DNA from: Haemonchus contortus
Lineage: Eukaryota > Nematoda > Chromadorea > Rhabditida > Trichostrongylidae
Length of the DNA: 64,000 nucleotides
Direction: 5' to 3'
Assembly (NCBI GenBank): GCA_000469685.2
Contig: LS997565.1
Span: forward strand, 33,884,645 to 33,948,644
A program made the position numbers and the translations under genes. This document shows positions 26,656 to 64,000 of the stretch, piece after piece; position 1 is the stretch's first letter; the number at the start of each line of letters is the position of its first letter. The notes below the pieces were generated by a model. That model was not told where the DNA came from, did no database searches, and saw nothing but the letters and a program-made list of their open reading frames with translations.

Positions 26656-26901
26656 AGCATGCGGCAGGATGAAACCGCGTTCCAACTCCACCTGCAATCG
26701 GTCCTACCGCGAAAAGGCAAAATTCGACGGAAGCGCGGGGAAGTGGTCACATGTTTGCTACCCTACGACGATCTCAAACCCAGTCGCTGCAGTTTGGCAG
26801 ATCGTCGCATGCTTCCTTTTCCTCGGATAGTGGGCATACCCGCAACCGTCGATCATTTCGTCACCCCTCCTAGTATTATATCTCGTCCCAGTCTCTCGCA
26901 G
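26656..26901 (+). CDS. Candidate isolated exon or repeat-derived frame, arginine-rich
   Basis: A plausible acceptor (GGTTCAG at 26649-26655) is followed by an open frame with ATG at 26659 and ends at a possible donor (CAG/GTTAGT at 26902). It would encode 81 residues rich in Arg, Lys and Pro, for example RKGKIRRKRGEVVTCLL. It does not join in phase to the ATPase, whose own start codon is clear at 28076. I recognise no family. It may belong to a GC-rich repeat, since similar GC-rich sequence occurs near 55780-56030. Confidence 0.15.
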
Positions 26902-27016
26902 GTTAGTCCAATTGCAGCTAATCCGTGTATGTGCGTCTTCATCAGAATTGTATTTAGTCATGGTAGTCCTATTTACCTTTATTCTCACACGTACCTCGTA
27001 CATGTCGTCGTTAGAG

Positions 27017-27179
27017 CATAGGGTTCAGACCATCAGGGAATTAGCCTCCCTTCGTATGCAGCAGGGTCGCCGTGTCGAGCATTCCTCGGCGTCTTATCCT
27101 GTCAGGAGTGTGCGGGAACCTAAACTCTTACGTGCTGACGTGTCCCTGAGGCTAATTCCCTGGAGGCCTGAACCCTATG
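27017..27179. repeat. Inverted repeat with 32-nt arms
   Basis: The left arm starts CATAGGGTTCAG at 27017-27048 and the right arm is its reverse complement at 27148-27179, with 3 mismatches in 32. The loop is about 100 nt. It could form a hairpin in RNA or be the remains of a foldback repeat. No coding role is visible. Confidence 0.75.
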
Positions 27180-28075
27180 GTTCGGGTGCGGGAACCCCGA
27201 TGCGAGCAGCTTGAGGCACCTGGCCACGACACCGGCCCATGAGCCTGTGATAGTACGCCACTTGCCACTACACCTCCCCCGCTCCACATGGCATGTTATG
27301 AAGCAACTCTTCTCCAACCTTATAATTCTGATTATTCCACTGCTATAGGAGCTAACTTACTACCATGGAAAATTCTACACTGGGACCTAAGGCCGTAGCT
27401 GAGATTTGTTTGCAGACTATAGAATGGCATAGGGAAGTTTTCCGTACTTTTTGAATCCAAACTCTTCAAGACGCAGTTTACGATGAGAACGGTCTTTTCT
27501 TTATTCTTCCAAGATGAGTGTATGGCTTCCTGTATACCACTGTCAGATCGTGAAGCGGTTTAGGCTGAGCGTTTATAGGCCTTAAAGAGATTGTAGGGCT
27601 GCACTGTACGAAAAAAGGCACCGATTCTGGAAATTCAAACAACTAGCGGTGACCCATGAGGGAGTGGAAGGTGGTTTTGGACAATTGGCTCAATGTAATC
27701 AACTGTTTACGTGATTCCAACGACTGAAATCCGTCCACAAACCTCTACCACGAGATATTTGTCATGATGATCTCGTGTAACCTCGTGCTCTTGTGGGTCT
27801 CCAACATTGAATTTTGGGTTGTCTTCTCTGACTGTAGAAGGGTAAACAAAGAATGAATCACTTTCTGAACCAATGCAATCAGGCACCTGGTGTAAGATAG
27901 TTGCAACTCGTAGATACCGTATACCGTATATTTGATTTGGGATGAGAATCTCGTGATATTTACTGCTATCTCTGAAGTGAAAAACGTCAATGAATAGCCT
28001 CGGTTTGGTTTCATTGTTACTTTGCCATCTACCGAGAACCGTCGCTGATCTCTGTGGAAAGTAAAGAAGTAATCA

Positions 28076-60206
<32,131 letters not shown>

Positions 60207-60929
60207 ACGTTTAATGTTCAAGATCATGTGCCACGTGTATGTGATCTGATAAATGCTTAAAGTAGCCTTGCGTTCAATGCATGCATTTTTCCATGAGGGG
60301 AGAAGAATGGGGAAAGGGAAGAGTTACCCTCAAACTTGGTTATCCTCATTGGTAATTCAAGCGACTCTTCTTATCTGTCGCTTCCCTTCTCTGTCTACAT
60401 ACCTACCCGTGTCTATGTGTCTGTCCAACAATATGTCTGTCTAACGATCACAAGATTCCAAAATCAAGAAGGACTTTGAAAGGTCGTTCAACGTCAACGA
60501 AGAACTGTGAGTTCGGTGAAGCTTCGCGCATGGGACTCCGAAAAGCAGTTGAACTTCAACGGAGTACTGCAAGCTTGGACAGTCACGACATACACATGTT
60601 GGGTAAAAAAAACGGAATGGGCTTTGTCAAAGCACATTTTCTTAGTTATTCCCGTAAGAAGAGATTGGCAAAGATGAGGAACGGGTGACAAAAGGAAATG
60701 AAGGAGACAGTGAACGTCTTGTGGACAGTCACAGTGGGTGTTACTTCCCATGTAAATTCATTGCTCGATTCTATTACAGCCTGGAGGCTCAAAAAAATTG
60801 TAGAAAGGGGGAAGTTGTATAGTAGCTAGGCATATCCAAGCTAAGCCGAAGCATCAATGGGCGACGAATGCTCTCGATCAGAAGTGCTTTCCACAGTAAA
60901 TCACAAGTGTGTTTGAAAGCAATCTGATA
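60207..60929. other. 3' flank of the ATPase gene
   Basis: No gene recognised. I did not see a canonical AATAAA in this stretch. The frames at 60476-60751 on both strands show no known domain. The right limit is the 3' tail of the RTE element. Confidence 0.5.
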
Positions 60930-63900
60930 CTTACTTACTTGGATACTTGGACGCTCGTTGTCGGCTGATAATCCTCAGCGGCGAGCACACGCTTCCATCC
61001 ATTTTTGACGATCTTGAGCGGTTTGGGACCAGTGTTGACCATCGTTTCCCTGAAGTTTCTTCAGTGAATCACTCCATCTCGTTGCAGGACGGCCTAGTGT
61101 GCGTTTAATCTCACGTGGGTACCAGAACGTGACGCGAGTGGTCCACCTGTCGTCCGTGCGTCTAACCACGTGCCCTGCCCATCGTTTCTTTGCGTTCCAC
61201 GCGTACACTTCGGCGTCACGGATGCCGGACATTGAGCGCATGTCTGCGCTGCGGAGGTTGAGACTTCTCTGCTTTGCGCGGTTGATCTTCAGCAGCGTCC
61301 TCTCTAGAGCTCTTTGTGCGCGAACCAGCATTAGCGTTGACGTCTTGTTCTCCGCCCACGTCTCGGATGCGTAACAGAGTGCTGGCAATACCGTAGAGTC
61401 GAAAAGGTCAGCTCGTACTTTCTTGTCCGATACGAGATGAGCCGCTTCTTTTATGTTTCCGATTGCCGCCCACGCGCACCTTCTGCGCCTCATAATCTCT
61501 GCACGCAGGTTGTTGTCCATGGAAATTAGACGGCCGAGGTACACATAGGAGTCGGTGAACGGTAACGTGGTCCCTTCTAGTGTGATGGGTGACGCATCCG
61601 CCCATTCGTTTCGCATGACCATTGTCTTGCTCCTGTTCATCGTGAGGCCAATTGCTTTGCTGACGTCGTCCAACTCCTCCACCATCTGCTGCAGCTCCTC
61701 TCGGTTTTGGCTGATAAGGACGATATCGTCTGCGAAGCGCAGGTTGGATAGTTTCCTGCCGTCGATATTGATGCCTTTATCGTCCCAGTTCAGTTGCAGC
61801 ATCGCGTGGTTCAGTGCGGTGGTGAATAGTTTAGGAGATATTGTGTCACCCTGCCTGACTCCTTTCTCAATCGGCACGCGAAGCTCTCGTTGGAACATGC
61901 GGATGGTGATAAACGTGTCTGTATTACATTGTTCCAGGAGGTTGATGTAGCATGGATCGACTCCTGCATGGTGCAATGCGTTCCAGACAGAGTTGTGCTC
62001 CACACTGTCGAATGCCTTCGCATAGTCGATAAAGCAGAGAAGGAGTGGTTGTTTGTATTCCCTGGTCCGCTCTATCAGCTGCGTGATAGTGTGGATGTGG
62101 TCCATGCAGCAGAAGCCCTTGCGAAAACCGGCTTGTTCGACTGGTTGGTACTCGTCCAATTGCCTCTCGAGTCTGTTTAGTATGATCTTAGTAAACAGCT
62201 TGTACGGCTGCGAGAGAAGAGCAATTGGACGGTAGTTTTTCATCTGATCGCGCTCTCCTTTCTTGAACAGAAGAACCGTGTTCGACTTCTTCCACTGGTC
62301 CGGAATCCTCTGAGCGTCCAGGTACTTGTTAAAGCGCTTGGTGAGCTGCTTGATGATGGTGTGGGACGCTGATTTCAAGAAGTCCGCTGAGATGCGGTCC
62401 GGTCCAGGTGCCTTTCTCGGTTTCATCTGACGTATGGCGCGTTCTACCTCCCATTCTTCTATCCTCGGAGCCACCTCTTGTGTTGGCGTAGGAATACGGG
62501 AAACCGATACCGTCGACCGAAAGAGGTTCGTGTAGTAGCTGACGGCAATCTCCTCGATCTTCGTTCTCGATGTCTGTGGTCTGCCCATCGCGTCCCTCAT
62601 AACTGCGATGATCGAGCGAGAGTCATTAAGGTCCTTACGACATCGCTTGAGGCTCGCTCTCGCCTCTGCTGCTTCCTTCAGTTGGGTGTCCTTGTATCGC
62701 TGTATCGACTCTCTCACAGCGATGCGGCACGCTTTATTGATCGTAGCACGTTCCAGAAGTGAAGACGCAGAGTTACGGTAAACGGCAGCCCGTTGTTGGA
62801 GGAGGGTGCGAGCATTTCCATCGATCCTGCTCCTCGAGTTGGCTCTTCCTGAAACAGCCGATGCCGCTGCGCAGTGTAGAAGTCCATTTACGAGCAAGTC
62901 ATAATCGCGTGTCAAGTCCTGTGCCTCCTGCCACGCGTACTGAACAGCTGCCACCTCCATGGCGCTAGTGTCATACCGCGGTAGTCGTATTGGAGGAGGC
63001 CGGAAGTGATCATGTCTTCGAAGCTTTGCTCGTAGGCGGATTTTGGCTCTGACGAGCCTATGGTCGCTTCCGGTGCGGAACGCTTCTACCACACTGACGT
63101 CCAGCAGACTCCACTTTCTGTTGGTGAGAACGTGGTCGATTTCGCTACGAGTCGCTGCATTAGGGCTCTCCCATGTCCAACGTCGACCTACGTTTTTCAC
63201 GAAGAAGCTGTTTCCGTGGAATAGGTTGCATGCCTCTAAAAGGTCCATCAAACGCTCTCCATTCTCGTTCGTTACTCCGATTCCATGTGGTCCAGTGCGT
63301 ACTGTTGCCGGACTTTCCTCGTGGATGACTGCGTTGAAGTCCCCAACAACGTACTTGTAGTATGATCGCTCGTTTTTTGTAACCTCCTCCAGTTCCTTAT
63401 AAAAGGCGTCCTTTTCTCCGTCGGTTGCTGTTGACGTTGGCGCATAGCAGTTAATAATGCTGACTGTGGTGCGCTTGTCGATGCGTAGCCGGAGAATGGC
63501 CAGTCGCGGACTGAGTACCTCGGTTGAGTCGATCAGATGTTCGATCCGACGATGGACCAGGAATCCCACGCCTCCGACGTTTTTTCCGTCGACTTTCGCT
63601 CCTAGAACGAAGAGGTGCCCGTCATTGGTTTTCTTGATGGCCGTTTCCTTGGTTTTCGTCTCCTGAAGAGCAATGACGTCGAAGCGAAGCCTCTTGCTGG
63701 TCTCATTCAAAATAGTTTGGTCCGCCTTCGAGGCAATGGTACGGCAGTTGTAGGTACAAATTCGTAAGCAGTCTCCATGCCTCGAAGGTTCTTCGTCCTG
63801 TGCACTCCAGATCTTGCGGCGGTTTTTGTCTACAGGTCCCTTCAGGTCGCCGTTTGCTCCAGTGCACTTGGAGCTCGTGCTTCCATCTGCGCCGCTCCGG

Positions 63901-64000
63901 ACCCTCATTGTGCGTGTTGAAGCTGTTGTACCGTCCTCGGGTAGCTAGCCCATTTTGAGGCGGTGATTACCTCCACTGTTAGCCGGATTTCCTTCCGTTT
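60930..64000 (-). mobile_element. Nearly complete RTE-type LINE, running off the right edge
   Basis: The element runs on the minus strand. Its coding region is intact (separate entry). At its 3' end, left of the stop codon, the plus-strand sequence tacttacttacttggatact is a short direct-repeat tail typical of RTE-clade elements in place of poly(A). The 5' end is probably just beyond the start codon, within the last 90 bases or outside the window. No target duplication can be assessed. Confidence 0.85.
60975..63908 (-). CDS. RTE retrotransposon protein: endonuclease and reverse transcriptase, intact
   Basis: A single 977-residue frame without a break. The apurinic-type endonuclease spans about 45-290: CTYNCRTIA with Asn54, QETK with Glu83, CYAPTS, VGDFNA with Asp190 and Asn192, and SDHRLV at 281. 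The reverse transcriptase spans about 500-770: KAPGPDRI, NYRPIALLS (558), QAGFRKGF, FIDYAKAFDSV (626), GVRQGDTISPKLF, LRFADDIVLIS with the catalytic pair Asp727-Asp728, and YLGRLIS. The C-terminal part contains RWAGHVVRR, RPATRW and WMEACARR. This order is that of RTE-clade LINEs, which nick DNA and prime reverse transcription at the target. All catalytic residues are present, so recent activity is plausible. The Met at 63908 was taken as the start because the frame upstream is unlike the family; a nearby start outside the window is possible. Confidence 0.96.
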   Translation of the reverse strand: MRVRSGADGSTSSKCTGANGDLKGPVDKNRRKIWSAQDEEPSRHGDCLRICTYNCRTIASKADQTILNETSKRLRFDVIALQETKTKETAIKKTNDGHLFVLGAKVDGKNVGGVGFLVHRRIEHLIDSTEVLSPRLAILRLRIDKRTTVSIINCYAPTSTATDGEKDAFYKELEEVTKNERSYYKYVVGDFNAVIHEESPATVRTGPHGIGVTNENGERLMDLLEACNLFHGNSFFVKNVGRRWTWESPNAATRSEIDHVLTNRKWSLLDVSVVEAFRTGSDHRLVRAKIRLRAKLRRHDHFRPPPIRLPRYDTSAMEVAAVQYAWQEAQDLTRDYDLLVNGLLHCAAASAVSGRANSRSRIDGNARTLLQQRAAVYRNSASSLLERATINKACRIAVRESIQRYKDTQLKEAAEARASLKRCRKDLNDSRSIIAVMRDAMGRPQTSRTKIEEIAVSYYTNLFRSTVSVSRIPTPTQEVAPRIEEWEVERAIRQMKPRKAPGPDRISADFLKSASHTIIKQLTKRFNKYLDAQRIPDQWKKSNTVLLFKKGERDQMKNYRPIALLSQPYKLFTKIILNRLERQLDEYQPVEQAGFRKGFCCMDHIHTITQLIERTREYKQPLLLCFIDYAKAFDSVEHNSVWNALHHAGVDPCYINLLEQCNTDTFITIRMFQRELRVPIEKGVRQGDTISPKLFTTALNHAMLQLNWDDKGINIDGRKLSNLRFADDIVLISQNREELQQMVEELDDVSKAIGLTMNRSKTMVMRNEWADASPITLEGTTLPFTDSYVYLGRLISMDNNLRAEIMRRRRCAWAAIGNIKEAAHLVSDKKVRADLFDSTVLPALCYASETWAENKTSTLMLVRAQRALERTLLKINRAKQRSLNLRSADMRSMSGIRDAEVYAWNAKKRWAGHVVRRTDDRWTTRVTFWYPREIKRTLGRPATRWSDSLKKLQGNDGQHWSQTAQDRQKWMEACARR

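Larger units (their letters stand above)
25472..28075. other. Intergenic DNA between cadherin and ATPase genes
   Basis: No recognisable gene. The part at 26530-27330 is GC-richer than its surroundings, holds a candidate exon-like open frame (26656-26901) and an inverted repeat (27017-27179), and shares the words ccacttgc(t/c)actac and nearby bases with the flank of the foldback repeat near 55360. The 159-codon minus-strand frame at 27745-28224 overlaps the start of the ATPase and is treated as chance. The promoter of the ATPase should lie here, but I see no site that I can name. Confidence 0.5.

Noticed and set aside
27988..28060. An upstream ATG exon for the ATPase (MNSLGLVSLL...)
   Set aside because: The implied intron is only 32 nt, and the in-frame ATG at 28076 with a stop just upstream already gives a family-like N terminus.
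24166..28075. An operon of the cadherin and the ATPase genes
   Set aside because: The spacing of about 3.9 kb is far larger than in nematode operons, and an element lies between them.

Overview
The window looks like nuclear DNA of a parasitic nematode, most likely a hookworm-type strongylid. The evidence is two large intron-rich genes whose introns are all GT-AG with TTTCAG-like acceptors, Tc1/mariner, CR1, RTE and BEL/Pao transposon families, and two RTE lineages that I recognise from hookworm assemblies. The species is inference. There are no bacterial features, no CRISPR array and no operon.

Layout: positions 1-8163 hold no gene I can support. From 8164 to 24165 (+) lies a complete-looking single-pass cadherin of about 1340 residues in 36 exons: signal peptide, about eight extracellular cadherin repeats with a Ser/Thr/Pro-rich insert after the fourth, a membrane-adjacent domain, one transmembrane helix and a cytoplasmic tail. 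Every splice phase closes. A maT-like mariner starts 42 bp after its stop codon. After about 3.9 kb of mostly repeat-like intergenic DNA, a P-type IIC ATPase (Na+/K+-ATPase alpha-like, 1009 residues, 27 exons, all phases closing) runs from 28076 to 60206 (+). Only about 3 kb of its 32 kb is coding. The rest is introns filled with transposons: a decayed RTE, a Tc3-like element with doubled end sites, a mariner remnant, a CR1 LINE, a gag-like remnant, a Tc1-like element, a BEL/Pao integrase fragment, several copies of one MITE-like family, tandem arrays and a long foldback. From 60930 to the right edge lies a nearly complete RTE-type LINE on the minus strand, with one intact 977-residue endonuclease/reverse transcriptase ORF.

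The two host genes are neighbours in the same orientation, but nothing shows that they work together: one is an adhesion receptor, the other an ion pump. I found no clearly new multi-gene system. The most interesting points are: (i) the pump keeps the phosphorylation machinery and cation sites I and II, but lacks the glutamate of the third Na+ site in M9 and has an altered M1-M2 loop; (ii) the cadherin has several degenerate calcium linkers and a mucin-like insert; (iii) the 14-kb intron after M6 is a transposon sink; (iv) the Tc3-like element has an end architecture with repeated sites; (v) the RTE ORF is intact and may be young.
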